A stretch of 64,000 bases of DNA, taken from Deinococcus actinosclerus. GTDB lineage: Bacteria > Deinococcota > Deinococci > Deinococcales > Deinococcaceae. The stretch covers positions 336,001 through 400,000 of the forward strand of contig NZ_CP013910.1 of assembly GCF_001507665.1 (NCBI RefSeq). The letters are read 5' to 3'. A program made the position numbers and the translations under genes. The notes under the pieces are model-generated. The model ran no database searches and was not told the DNA's origin. It was given only the letters and a program-made list of their open reading frames with translations. Of this stretch, positions 10,959-22,360 are shown piece after piece; position 1 is the first letter of the stretch; each line of letters opens with the position of its first letter.

Positions 10959-11315
10959 CTACTCCTTGCTGACGATCAGGAGCGCGCCGAACAGCGCGAG
11001 GTTCTTCAGGAACTGCGTCTGCTGCTGCTGCCGCTCCTTGCCCTGCTTGTCCCAGAAGGGATGACCGATCACGGTGGTGGGAATGAGGCTGGCGGCCAGG
11101 GCCACGCTGGCCGGGCGGGACAGCAGGCCCGCCGCCATCAGCGCGCCCGCGCCGACCATCACGCCGCTGTTGACCTTCACGGCCAGTTCGGGTTCCGGTA
11201 CCTCCGCGCCGCGCGCCGCGCGCACGATGGGTTCGGGGTTCTGCAGGTGATCCAGGCCGCTCTTGATGAAGATGCTCGCGAGCAGCGCCCGCCCGATGAA
11301 TCTCGTCACACTCAT
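10959..11315 (-). CDS. DoxX family membrane protein
   Basis: A 118-residue integral membrane protein with about four helices, starting MSVTRFIGRALLASIFIKSGLDHL, the usual DoxX opening. PFWD near residue 95 (TTVIGHPFWDKQG) is also typical. DoxX proteins are linked to thiosulfate/quinone oxidation or redox stress, but the role here is not defined. AAGGAGG is placed 6 bases before the ATG at 11315, and TAGACT (11341-11346, minus) is a plausible -10 box. This start removes a long in-frame extension lacking support. Confidence 0.82.
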   Translation of the reverse strand: MSVTRFIGRALLASIFIKSGLDHLQNPEPIVRAARGAEVPEPELAVKVNSGVMVGAGALMAAGLLSRPASVALAASLIPTTVIGHPFWDKQGKERQQQQTQFLKNLALFGALLIVSKE

Positions 11316-11416
11316 GCCTTGCCCTCCTTGAACTGTCCCGGAGTCTAGCGCAGGCACGCCCCGCCCTCGTGCGCCCCCACGCTTGGGCAACCCTTCAGTG
11401 AAGTGGAGCGGGGTTG

Positions 11417-11571
11417 ATACGGACTCCGGTTGAATGGCTGACAAAGCCGCTGGGTCCGAGCGGACTCGCAGAGCTGCGCAGCAGAGCGAGAAGGAGAGAA
11501 ACGGGTGCCGGACGTGAAGTTGACGGATCGGTGGTGTTCCGATCTGTCAATGAAACAAACGCAATCCGTAT
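11417..11571. repeat. Small repeat element, copy A (about 155 bp)
   Basis: The ends are inverted: ATACGGACT at the left and AATCCGTAT at the right. The right end touches the rph stop codon. Shared blocks with the element at 23031-23160 (ACTCCGG, CCGAGCGGA, GATCGGTG, TGTTCCG, CTGTC) show a common origin. It has no ORF and looks like a MITE or small noncoding repeat of the kind known in Deinococcus genomes. Confidence 0.65.
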
Positions 11572-12302
11572 TACATGCCCTGGATGACGGACAGCTGCCG
11601 GGTCAGGTCGGCCATGATGTCCTGCACGGCGCGCGTGCCGGTGGCGAGCATGCCCACGTACTCGTCGTGCGTCAGCACGCCCTCCTCCGCGCCGCCCTGC
11701 ACCTCGACGATCAGGCCGTCACTCGTGGCGACCACGTTCAGGTCCGCGCGGGCCACCTTGTCCTCGGCGTAATCGAGGTCCACGCGGATCTCCGAGCCGA
11801 CCAGCCCCACGCTGACCGCCCCGATGTTGCGCGAGATGGGCCAGTCGGTCAGGCGGCCCTTCTGGATCAGGCGGTCACAGAAGTCATGCAGCGCCGCGTG
11901 CCCGGCCAGGATGCTCGCCACGCGCGTCCCGCCGTCCGCGACCAGCACGTCGCAGTCCACGTACAGCGTCTGGTTGCGGAAGTAACGCAGGTCCATCCCG
12001 GCGCGCAGCGCGCGGCCCAGCAGCCGCTGGATCTCGTGACGGCGGCCGTTCTGCAGGTTCCGTTCGCGGGCCTGCCGGTCGTTGGTCGCGCGGGGCAGCA
12101 TGGAGTACTCGGCGGTCAGCCAGCCTTCCTTGCTGCCGCGCATGTGCGGCGCGGCCTTCTCTTCCAGGGTCACGGTCGCGAGGATCTCGGTGCGGCCCAT
12201 GATCAGGTGCGCGCTGCCGGGCGCGTGCGGGTTCACGCCCCGCTTGACGGTGACGGGACGGGGCGTGAGGAGGTCGCGGCCTTCGCGGATGGGCTGGGTC
12301 AT
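11571..12302 (-). CDS. rph: Ribonuclease PH
   Basis: A 243-residue phosphorolytic 3'-5' exoribonuclease that trims tRNA 3' ends. Family sequence is clear throughout: TVKRGVNPHAPGSAHLIMG, GWLTAEYSMLPRAT, GRRHEIQRLLGRALRA, and the active-site segment YVDCDVLVADGGTRVASI. The ATG at 12302 overlaps the murI stop (ATGA), so translation is probably coupled and no separate ribosome binding site is seen. Its stop codon abuts the small repeat element at 11417-11571. Confidence 0.96.
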   Translation of the reverse strand: MTQPIREGRDLLTPRPVTVKRGVNPHAPGSAHLIMGRTEILATVTLEEKAAPHMRGSKEGWLTAEYSMLPRATNDRQARERNLQNGRRHEIQRLLGRALRAGMDLRYFRNQTLYVDCDVLVADGGTRVASILAGHAALHDFCDRLIQKGRLTDWPISRNIGAVSVGLVGSEIRVDLDYAEDKVARADLNVVATSDGLIVEVQGGAEEGVLTHDEYVGMLATGTRAVQDIMADLTRQLSVIQGM

Positions 12303-13144
12303 GTCTGTATGCGCTCGATTCTGGGCGGAGCCCGGTGAATTTCCCCCTCATTCTGCACGTTCGCGGCCCCCAGCGCACGGGACAGGAGGTCCGTGACGAC
12401 CGGCGCGGCCCGCGCGGGGTCGCCCGTCACGAGGAACGCCTCGGTCCCGCCCGAAGTCCGCGCGCTCAGCAGGTCGCGCTCCTCCAGCACCCGCCGCGTG
12501 TGCCGCGCGACCGCCGCGCCGCTGTCCAGCAGCGTGAACGTGTCCCCGAATTCCGCGCGGATGCTGCCCGCCAGGAACGGGTAGTGCGTGCAGCCCAGCA
12601 CGAGCTGATCCCCCCCGGCCTGCGCGACCGGCGCCAGGATCTCGCGCAGCACCTCGCGCGCCCGCGCGGAGTCCGCCTGCCCGGCCTCCACCAGCGGGAC
12701 CAGTTCGGTACTCACGGCCTTCAGGACCTGCACGCCCGCCGGGTCCGCGAACTCGCGGATCACGTCCGCCAGCAGCGTCCCGCGCATCGTGCCCGGCGTC
12801 GCCAGCACCCCCACCACGCCCGACCGGGTCGCCAGGACCGCCGGTTTCACCGCCGGGACCAGCCCGATCACCGGCATGTCGAAGCGTGAGCGCAGGTCGC
12901 CCAGGCTGAACGCCGACGCGGTGTTGCACGCCACCACCACGCCCTTCACACCCCGCGCGTGCAGTGCCGACACCGCCCGCGCCGTCAGCTCGCGGATTTC
13001 CTGGTCCGGCCGCGCGCCGTACGGCACGTGCGCCGTATCGGCCAGGTACAGCAGGTCCTCGCCCGGCAGCGCCCGCCGCAGGTCTCCCAGGACACTCAGG
13101 CCGCCCACGCCACTGTCGAACACGCCAAGCGGTGCGTCACTCAT
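12299..13144 (-). CDS. murI: Glutamate racemase
   Basis: A 281-residue enzyme that makes D-glutamate for peptidoglycan. Both catalytic cysteines are in place: Cys73 in VACNTASA and Cys185 in LGCTHYPF. The N-terminal FDSGVGGLSVL and YLADTAHVPYG are diagnostic. The gene ends in a 4-base overlap with rph and forms a two-gene unit with it. The ATG at 13144 gives the typical MSDAPLGVFDSG start. The aminotransferase gene upstream ends 21 bases before it and may be part of the same transcript. Confidence 0.96.
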   Translation of the reverse strand: MSDAPLGVFDSGVGGLSVLGDLRRALPGEDLLYLADTAHVPYGARPDQEIRELTARAVSALHARGVKGVVVACNTASAFSLGDLRSRFDMPVIGLVPAVKPAVLATRSGVVGVLATPGTMRGTLLADVIREFADPAGVQVLKAVSTELVPLVEAGQADSARAREVLREILAPVAQAGGDQLVLGCTHYPFLAGSIRAEFGDTFTLLDSGAAVARHTRRVLEERDLLSARTSGGTEAFLVTGDPARAAPVVTDLLSRALGAANVQNEGEIHRAPPRIERIQT

Positions 13145-13165
13145 CGCGCTGATGATACGGGACGC

Positions 13166-14392
13166 TCAGTCTCCGGCCAGAGCCTCGCGCAGCGTGTCGC
13201 CCAGCGCGCGGATGCCCCACGTGATCTGCTCGGGCGTGGCGTTGCTGTAACTGAGGCGCATGGTGTTTTCGCCGCCGCCCAGGGCAAAAAAGGGACTGCC
13301 GGGCACGTACGCGACCTTGCGCTGCACGGCGCGGGGCAGCAGCGCCTGGGTGTCCACCCCCTGCGGGAGGGTCAGCCACAGGAACATGCCGCCTTCGGGC
13401 GTGGTGGTCTGCACGCCGGCCGGGAAGTCCGCGTGGATGCGCTCCAGCATCAGGCGGGCGCGCTCGCCGTACGCCTGCCGCACCCGTTCGATCTGGCGGG
13501 GCAGCACGCTGTCCACGAGTTCGGCGATGATCATCTGGTTGAAGGTCGGGGTGTGCAGGTCCGCGCCCTGCTTGGCCTGGATCAGTTTATTGATGATCGG
13601 CGCGGCGGCCTGCACCCACGCGTCGCGCAGGCCCGGCACCAGCGTCTTGGAAAACGAACTGGAATAGATGACGTGGTTGCGGTCCGCGTCGCCGTGCAGG
13701 TCCAGGCCCAGGCTGTACAGGCTGGGCGCGGCCTCACCAGTGAAGCGCAGCTGCCCGTACGGGTCGTCCTCGATGAGCAGGACGCCGTGCTGCGCGGTGA
13801 GTTCCACGAGGCGGCGGCGGCGCTCGGCGCTCAGGGTACGCCCGGTGGGGTTCTGGAAGTTCGGCACGGCGTACAGCAGCTTCGCGCGCGTGGTCTTCAG
13901 GACCTCCTCCAGGGCGTCCACGTCGATGCCGCCGTCGTCGGTGGGCACCTGCACGTAGCGGGGCAGGTACGGCTGGAAGGATTGCAGCGCGCCCAGGTAG
14001 GTGGGCGCTTCCACGAGCACCACGTCCCCCTCGTCGATGAGGACCTTGCCGAGCAGGTCCAGGCCCTGCTGGCTGCCGGTCACGATCTGCACGTTCCGCG
14101 CCGGGATGCCCGCCTGCGCGCCGATCCACTCGCGCAGCGGCGGGTGCCCCTCGGTCGTCGAGTACTGCAGCGCCGCCGGGCCGTACACGTCCAGCACGCG
14201 CTGGCTCGCGGCGCGCACCTCGTCCAGCGGGAACAGTTCCGGCGCGGGCAGCCCCCCGGCGAAACTGATCACGTCCGGCTGCTGCGTGACCTTCAGGATC
14301 TCGCGGATGGCGCTGGCCGTCATGCTCTGCGCGCGGCGCGACAGCGTGCCGTCCAGATCGAAGGCCAGCGGGGCAGGGGAGGGGGTGGTCAT
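13166..14392 (-). CDS. PLP-dependent aminotransferase, LysN/MocR-like class I
   Basis: A 408-residue fold-type I aminotransferase similar to the 2-aminoadipate aminotransferase LysN group of Deinococcus-Thermus. Recognisable segments: ISFAGGLPAPELFP, TEGHPPLREWI, VTGSQQGLDLL, PNFQNPTGR, EDDPYGQLRF (binding Asp/Tyr) and the PLP lysine in SSSFSKTLVPGLR. The residues after this motif read DAW where VGW is usual. The first ~20 residues (FDLDGTLSRRAQ) are extra relative to the core. Substrate (aminoadipate, aromatic or branched-chain amino acid) cannot be fixed by eye. The ATG at 14392 has a TACCAT box just upstream. Confidence 0.85.
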   Translation of the reverse strand: MTTPSPAPLAFDLDGTLSRRAQSMTASAIREILKVTQQPDVISFAGGLPAPELFPLDEVRAASQRVLDVYGPAALQYSTTEGHPPLREWIGAQAGIPARNVQIVTGSQQGLDLLGKVLIDEGDVVLVEAPTYLGALQSFQPYLPRYVQVPTDDGGIDVDALEEVLKTTRAKLLYAVPNFQNPTGRTLSAERRRRLVELTAQHGVLLIEDDPYGQLRFTGEAAPSLYSLGLDLHGDADRNHVIYSSSFSKTLVPGLRDAWVQAAAPIINKLIQAKQGADLHTPTFNQMIIAELVDSVLPRQIERVRQAYGERARLMLERIHADFPAGVQTTTPEGGMFLWLTLPQGVDTQALLPRAVQRKVAYVPGSPFFALGGGENTMRLSYSNATPEQITWGIRALGDTLREALAGD

Positions 14393-14472
14393 GCCCGCAT
14401 GGTAGTCCCCTGTCTACCCCGCGCGGCCCAGTCATGTGGACGGCCCCCGAGTGTGAGCGGGGTCACTCCGGG

Positions 14473-14496
14473 TAGAGTGGGGGACGCTCAAGGAGG
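14473..14496 (+). promoter_or_regulatory. -10 box and ribosome binding site of fba
   Basis: TAGAGT at 14473-14478 and AAGGAGG at 14490-14496, 7 bases before the ATG. No convincing -35 box. Confidence 0.45.
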
Positions 14497-14503
14497 TATT
14501 CAC

Positions 14504-15421
<918 letters not shown>

Positions 15422-15556
15422 TCCTCACCGCTCGCCTGCGGGCCCAGGGCTGCCTGCGGGGCCCTGCGGGCAGCTGACCGGGACCTGACGCGGCCTTTAC
15501 GTGCAGCCGCTGTCACAACGGGAAACTCTCACCCTGCCGCTCTATTCTCACAGGGA

Positions 15557-16282
15557 ATGAAGGCGGCAGGGTTCACACCATTGATTGCGGCCACCCTGGG
15601 CGCCCTGAGCGTCGCGGCCGTCGCGGCGACCACCCCGCCCCCGGCGCTGCCCGCCGGCTGGCAGGCCCGCATCGCGTCGCTGCTGCCGCTGGCCGGTCAG
15701 AGTGCCACTCTGCTCGAGCGGCGCCCCAGCATCTCCACACTGGAACTGGAGTGGCAGGTCGCCAGTGCCGGCGGTGACCCGGACGTGCTGCGGCAGATCA
15801 CCCTGAGCGCGGCCCGGGGCATCGCGCCCACGTACGACAAGCGCCTGAACATCTCGCAGGAGGACTTCAAGCGTTACATCGTCTTCCAGAACACCCTGGC
15901 CTCGACCGGGAAGACCTTCCGGCTGAACGTCACGCGTGACGCGAGCCGGGTGACCTTCGGGGACGGCGCCTACATGAACGGCGTGCTCAAGGGCGTCAGC
16001 ATCGATCTGAAGACCGGTGAGATGCGCGGCCCGGAGGGCTTCACGGCCCGCCCCGTCGCGGTGCCCGCCAACGACGACCCGGACCGGGGCCTGCTGGTCC
16101 GCAGCGGTTTCCAGTGGCGCATGATCGGCAACAACGCGCAGATCGGCAACGGCGTGCGCGGCACGCTGAACCTGTTGCAGCTGGCCAGCGGGCGCGTGGT
16201 GCTCAGCTACACCCGCAAGAGCATGATCGACCGCAAGGTCGACGACTTCGAGCGGGAACTGATCGTCGAGTACAGCCGCTGA
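15557..16282 (+). CDS. Secreted protein of unknown function
   Basis: A 241-residue protein that I do not assign to a family. A signal peptide is clear: charged start, hydrophobic core (LIAATLGALSVAAVAA) and an Ala-rich cleavage region near residue 24. The mature part has no cysteines and alternates polar and hydrophobic residues as in a beta-rich fold. The leaderless promoter is good: TATTCT (15543-15548) lies 8 bases before the ATG. The gene stands alone between aldolase and the subtilase. A hairpin follows at 16300-16316. Confidence 0.75.
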   Translation: MKAAGFTPLIAATLGALSVAAVAATTPPPALPAGWQARIASLLPLAGQSATLLERRPSISTLELEWQVASAGGDPDVLRQITLSAARGIAPTYDKRLNISQEDFKRYIVFQNTLASTGKTFRLNVTRDASRVTFGDGAYMNGVLKGVSIDLKTGEMRGPEGFTARPVAVPANDDPDRGLLVRSGFQWRMIGNNAQIGNGVRGTLNLLQLASGRVVLSYTRKSMIDRKVDDFERELIVEYSR

Positions 16283-16299
16283 CCGTGGCGTCCGGAGGG

Positions 16300-16316
16300 G
16301 TGCCGGCCGCCGGCAC
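16300..16316 (+). terminator. Possible terminator hairpin
   Basis: 8-base arms GTGCCGGC/GCCGGCAC with a one-base centre, 18 bases after the stop at 16282. No T tract; a tight palindrome, so a protein-binding site is also possible. Confidence 0.35.
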
Positions 16317-16444
16317 ACGCGGGAGCACCGCTGGCACACCCGTGACCGGCGCGTGAGAGGGCCTGATGCCCGCCTGATCAGACGTCAAGGTCTCCTCACG
16401 TTCCGTTCAGGGCCCGTCACGCGCCACCCCCTACGCTGGGCCTC

Positions 16445-18967
<2,523 letters not shown>

Positions 18968-18980
18968 CCGCACCCCTTTC

Positions 18981-19010
18981 GGGCCGCCTGAGCACCTGCG
19001 TGGGCGGCCC
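18981..19010 (+). terminator. Terminator after the subtilase gene
   Basis: 8-base arms GGGCCGCC/GGCGGCCC (18981-18988 and 19003-19010), 14 bases after the stop, followed by TGTTCGTTG. Confidence 0.6.
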
Positions 19011-19091
19011 TGTTCGTTGCCTCAAGATTCTCTCCGCCCGGCTTGGGCAAGCTCCCACGCAGCCCGGACGGGCGGGGGGTACGGTCAGGGC

Positions 19092-19508
19092 ATGACCACC
19101 CTGCGCGACATCATGACCACCGACCTGACCACCACCGATCCCCGCGCCACCCTGAAGGAGGTCGCCACCTTGATGCGCGAGCAGGACATCGGCAACGTGC
19201 TCATCATGGACGGCGACCAGCTCAGCGGCATCATCACCGACCGGGACATCGTGATCCGCGCCGTGGCGTACGGGCACGACCTGGGCAGCGCCGCGACCGA
19301 CTACGCCACCGGCAGCGTGTTCACGATGAACGCGGACACCAGCGTGCAGGACGCCGCGAAGGCCATGGCGGACCGCCAGCTGCGCCGCCTGCCCGTCACG
19401 GACGGTGACAGGGTGGTCGGGATCGTGAGCCTCGCGGATCTCGCCACACGCGCCAGCGGCGGCGCCGATGAACAGGCCCTCCAGGGCATCAGCCAGCCCA
19501 CCATCTGA
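19092..19508 (+). CDS. CBS domain-pair protein
   Basis: A 138-residue stand-alone CBS pair, probably an adenine-nucleotide sensor acting on unknown partners. CBS1 covers about residues 5-62 (MTTDLTTTDPRATLKEVATLM ... GIITDRDIVIRAV) and CBS2 about 75-130 (VQDAAKAMADRQLRRLPVTDGDRVVGIVSLADLA). The chance of a catalytic role is low, because nothing is fused to the pair. TACGGT (19080-19085) lies 6 bases before the ATG. It stands alone. Confidence 0.9.
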   Translation: MTTLRDIMTTDLTTTDPRATLKEVATLMREQDIGNVLIMDGDQLSGIITDRDIVIRAVAYGHDLGSAATDYATGSVFTMNADTSVQDAAKAMADRQLRRLPVTDGDRVVGIVSLADLATRASGGADEQALQGISQPTI

Positions 19509-19587
19509 ACTGGCGAGGAGAGGGGGCGGCCTGGCTTCCCCCTGGGTTGCCCCCTCTTGAGCGTTTCTCCATCCTGTGCCCCCGGCG

Positions 19588-19618
19588 TTGACTTCGAGCG
19601 CACTTGAAGGACTACGGT
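19588..19618 (+). promoter_or_regulatory. Promoter of the SDR gene
   Basis: TTGACT (19588-19593), a 19-base spacer and TACGGT (19613-19618), 6 bases before the ATG at 19625. Confidence 0.5.
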
Positions 19619-19624
19619 GTCCTC

Positions 19625-20593
19625 ATGACTCCGATCAAGAGCCCACTGGCCCCCCGCGCCGACGCCACCGACGTCCTGAAGGACACCGACCTCACCGGCC
19701 AGACCGCCGTCGTGACCGGCGCGGCCTCCGGGCTGGGCGTCGAGACGGTCCGCGCCCTGCTGAGCGCCGGGGCGCGCGTGATCATGCCCGTCCGTGACAC
19801 CGCGCGCGGCGAGGAGGTCGCCCGTGACCTCGCCCAGGCCACCGGCAACAGCGACGTGCACGTGCTGCACCTGGACCTCGGGTCGCTCGCGTCGGTCCGG
19901 CAGGCGGCCAGCGAGATCCTCGCGCTCGCGCCACAGATCAAGATGCTCATCAACAACGCGGGCGTCATGGCCACCCCGCAAGGCCAGACCGCCGACGGCT
20001 TCGAAACGCAGTTCGGCACGAACCACCTGGGGCACTTCCAGCTCACGCGGCTGCTGATGCCCGCGCTGCTGGCCGCCGCGCCCGCCCGGGTCGTGTCCCT
20101 GAGCAGCAGCGGCCACCGCATCAGCGACATCCGCTGGGACGACCCGAACTTCCGGGCGACCCCCTACGACCCCTGGCAGGCGTACGGGCAGAGCAAGACC
20201 GCCAACGCCCTGTTCGCCGCCGAACTCAACCGCCGCTACGCCGATCAGGGCGTCACCGCGAACGCCGTGCATCCCGGCGGGATCATGACCGGGCTGCAGA
20301 AGCACATGCCCGAAGGAGAGGCGCAGCGCCGGGGCTGGGTGGACGAGAACGGCGTGCCCAACCCCGCCTTCAAGACCCCCGCGCAGGGCGCCAGTACCAG
20401 CGTCTGGGCGGCCACCGCCCCCGAGTTGGACGGCGTGGGGGGGCTGTTCCTGGAAGACCTCCAGCAGAGCACCCCGCTGGACGAGGCCAGCCCCAACCCG
20501 ATGTTCGGGTACAAACCCCACGCGCTCGACGCGGACAGCGCCCGCCGCCTATGGACCCTCAGCGAGCAGATGATCGACCAGACCGGGAAGTAA
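19625..20593 (+). CDS. Short-chain dehydrogenase/reductase (retinol dehydrogenase/WW-oxidoreductase-like)
   Basis: A 322-residue SDR. The cofactor loop is TGAASGLG near residue 37-44, followed by the NAG motif (INNAGVM), and the catalytic Ser (SLSSSGH) with Tyr-x3-Lys (YGQSKTAN). FGTNHLGHFQLT between them is typical of the light-dependent protochlorophyllide/retinol dehydrogenase-like subgroup. VMPVRDTARG after the second strand carries an Arg, which favours NADP(H). The substrate is unknown. The leader is very short (see promoter). A symmetric hairpin lies between its stop and the convergent dnaJ-like gene. Confidence 0.88.
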   Translation: MTPIKSPLAPRADATDVLKDTDLTGQTAVVTGAASGLGVETVRALLSAGARVIMPVRDTARGEEVARDLAQATGNSDVHVLHLDLGSLASVRQAASEILALAPQIKMLINNAGVMATPQGQTADGFETQFGTNHLGHFQLTRLLMPALLAAAPARVVSLSSSGHRISDIRWDDPNFRATPYDPWQAYGQSKTANALFAAELNRRYADQGVTANAVHPGGIMTGLQKHMPEGEAQRRGWVDENGVPNPAFKTPAQGASTSVWAATAPELDGVGGLFLEDLQQSTPLDEASPNPMFGYKPHALDADSARRLWTLSEQMIDQTGK

Positions 20594-20603
20594 CGCCGCA
20601 ACA

Positions 20604-20637
20604 GAAACGCCTCCGACCAGACCGGCGGAGGCGTTTC
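20604..20637. terminator. Bidirectional terminator between SDR and dnaJ-like genes
   Basis: Perfect 12-base arms GAAACGCCTCCG/CGGAGGCGTTTC (20604-20615 and 20626-20637) between two convergent stops. Confidence 0.75.
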
Positions 20638-20647
20638 GCTGGTGGAT

Positions 20648-21547
20648 TTACCCGAGGTCGCGCAGTTTGCGGTACAGCTCCTTCTGCTCGTCGCTCAGGG
20701 TGGCAGGCACCGTGACGTTCAGGCGGACGTACAGGTCGCCGCGCGTGCCGTCGCGTCTGGGCCAGCCCTGCCCGCGCAGGCGCATGCGCCGCCCGCCGCT
20801 GCTGCCGGGCGGGACACTCAGGTTGCCCCGGCCACTCAGGGTCTGCACGGTCACGTCCCCGCCCAGCGCCGCGACCGGGGCGGGCACGTCCACGCTGGTC
20901 GTCAGGTCGTCCCCGTCCAGATCGAAGCGGGCGTCCTCCAGCACGCGGATGGTCAGCAGCACGTCCCCACCGCCCGGGCCCTGCCCGGCCAGCCTCAGCC
21001 GCGCGCCGTCGCGCGTGCCGGCAGGGACACGCAGGCTCAGGCGTTTGCCGTCCACGTTGATGACCTCATCCGAGCCGCTGAAGGCTTCCTCCAGCGTGAC
21101 CTGCAACTCGCCTTCCACGTTCTGCACGAAGCGGCGGCCCTGCCCGGCGCCGCCCAGGCCGCCCAGCAGGTCCTCCAGGTTCACCTGCGCGCCGCCCTGG
21201 AAGCCCGCGCCGCCGCGCCGCCCGGCCCCGCCGAACAGCCCCTGGAAGAAGTCACTGAACTGCGAGCCGTCGAACCCCGCGAAGTCCCCGCCCTGGAACC
21301 CGCCGCCCTGGTAGCCGGGGGGCACCTGCCCGGTGTGCCCGAACTGGTCGAACACCTTGCGTTTCTCCGGGTCGCTCAGGACGGCGTAGGCCTCGCCGAT
21401 CTCCTTGAACTTCTCGGCGGCCTTCTCGTCCCCGGCGTTCTTGTCCGGGTGGTACTGCTTGGCCAGTTTGCGGTACGCGCTCTTGATGTCCGCGTCGGAC
21501 GCGCCGCGCGACACGCCCAGCACGTCGTAGTAGTCCTTGTACGCCAT
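20648..21547 (-). CDS. DnaJ-family co-chaperone without zinc finger (CbpA type)
   Basis: A 299-residue J-protein. The J domain fills the first ~70 residues with the HPD motif (AKQYHPDKN). A Gly/Phe-rich region follows (about 75-135), then two C-terminal substrate-binding domains (KRLSLRVPAGTRDGARLRLAGQG, and QTLSGRGNLSVPPG). There is no CxxCxGxG zinc finger, so it belongs to the type II/CbpA group. It stimulates DnaK ATPase. It is the last gene of the dnaK-grpE-VF530 cluster, 26 bases after the previous stop, with AGGAGGG before the ATG. Confidence 0.93.
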   Translation of the reverse strand: MAYKDYYDVLGVSRGASDADIKSAYRKLAKQYHPDKNAGDEKAAEKFKEIGEAYAVLSDPEKRKVFDQFGHTGQVPPGYQGGGFQGGDFAGFDGSQFSDFFQGLFGGAGRRGGAGFQGGAQVNLEDLLGGLGGAGQGRRFVQNVEGELQVTLEEAFSGSDEVINVDGKRLSLRVPAGTRDGARLRLAGQGPGGGDVLLTIRVLEDARFDLDGDDLTTSVDVPAPVAALGGDVTVQTLSGRGNLSVPPGSSGGRRMRLRGQGWPRRDGTRGDLYVRLNVTVPATLSDEQKELYRKLRDLG

Positions 21548-21573
21548 GACTTTCCCCCCCTCCTGTTACGTCC

Positions 21574-22347
21574 TTACGCGCCCAGCTGTTCCAGGCGGTT
21601 GAGCACCACTCGCAGCCCGTACGCCTGGGCGATCTCGCGGGCGGTCACGCCCCGCCGGTCCGCCTGCCCCGGCTTCGCGCCGCGCGCCACGAGCAGGTCC
21701 AGCACGTCCGTGCGCGGCGCGCGGCGACCCTCTTTGTACGCCTGCCCTTCCACATCCACGCTGTGGAGCAGCGGCAGCCAGTAGCGCGGGTCCTCGGGCA
21801 GCGCCCCCGCCTGGAGCAGCGCGCGGATGAAGCTGGGCGGCGCGTCCCGGTCGATGGCGAGGTTCAGCAGCGGCAGCGTCGAGGTGCCCGGCCAGAAGTT
21901 CACGTCGTGCACGCGGCCCAGCAGGGCCAGCAGGTCTGATTCGGCCGCGCCGTGCCGCAGCGCCCAGCCCAGCGCCTCGTGCGTCTTCGTCTGGCTGGGC
22001 GCCTGCACCTCGCCAGTCAGGGTGCCCGCCTTGAGTGCCTCAATCAGCGGGTTGGCGTTCTCGCGCTGCACGAGGCGCACGTACTCGCCTTCCACCTGCT
22101 CGCGCGCCCAGCCTTCCTTACGCAGCAGTTTCAGGCTGCTCGTCACGCTGGGATTGCTCTGAAAGCACTTCACCGGAATGCGCCGCGCCAGCTCCTCCCA
22201 GCCGTACTCGGCCTGAAGATGCGTCACGACGCGCTCCAGCGTCACGCCGTGCAGCGGATCGCGCGGGGCAGCGGATGGTGAGCGGTTGATGGTTGATGGA
22301 GCCGCAGGGGCCTCAGCCGACGCCGTCTTGTCTTCTCTGTCAACCAT
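21574..22347 (-). CDS. VF530 (DUF2132) domain fused to ankyrin-like repeats
   Basis: A 257-residue protein. Residues about 29-92 match the small VF530 DNA-binding family: DPLHGVTLERVV, YGWEELARRI, KCFQSNPSVTSSLKLLRK and WAREQVE are the conserved pieces. The remaining ~160 residues form ankyrin-type helices (HEALGWALRHGAAESDLLALL, LPLLNLAIDRDAPPSFIRALLQAGA, DVLDLLVARGAKPGQADRRGVTAREIA). The ATG at 22347 lies in an inverted repeat (22285-22351) that also codes the N-terminal STINRS; GAGAGGTGA upstream can serve as ribosome binding site. It lies 13 bases after grpE and 26 before the dnaJ-like gene, so it is part of the chaperone operon. Function unknown; a stress-linked DNA- or protein-binding adaptor is a guess. 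Confidence 0.82.
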   Translation of the reverse strand: MVDREDKTASAEAPAAPSTINRSPSAAPRDPLHGVTLERVVTHLQAEYGWEELARRIPVKCFQSNPSVTSSLKLLRKEGWAREQVEGEYVRLVQRENANPLIEALKAGTLTGEVQAPSQTKTHEALGWALRHGAAESDLLALLGRVHDVNFWPGTSTLPLLNLAIDRDAPPSFIRALLQAGALPEDPRYWLPLLHSVDVEGQAYKEGRRAPRTDVLDLLVARGAKPGQADRRGVTAREIAQAYGLRVVLNRLEQLGA

Positions 22348-22351
22348 CAAC
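22285..22351. repeat. Inverted repeat spanning start of the VF530-ankyrin gene
   Basis: 12-base perfect arms GTTGATGGTTGA/TCAACCATCAAC (22285-22296 and 22340-22351) separated by 43 bases. One arm contains the start codon. The same GGTTGAT words form the hairpin at 10905-10949. Confidence 0.6.
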
Positions 22352-22360
22352 GGTCACCTC

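Noticed and set aside
15430..15480. Hairpin after fba
   Set aside because: Several alternative GC-rich foldings of similar strength and no T tract; not distinct enough to call.
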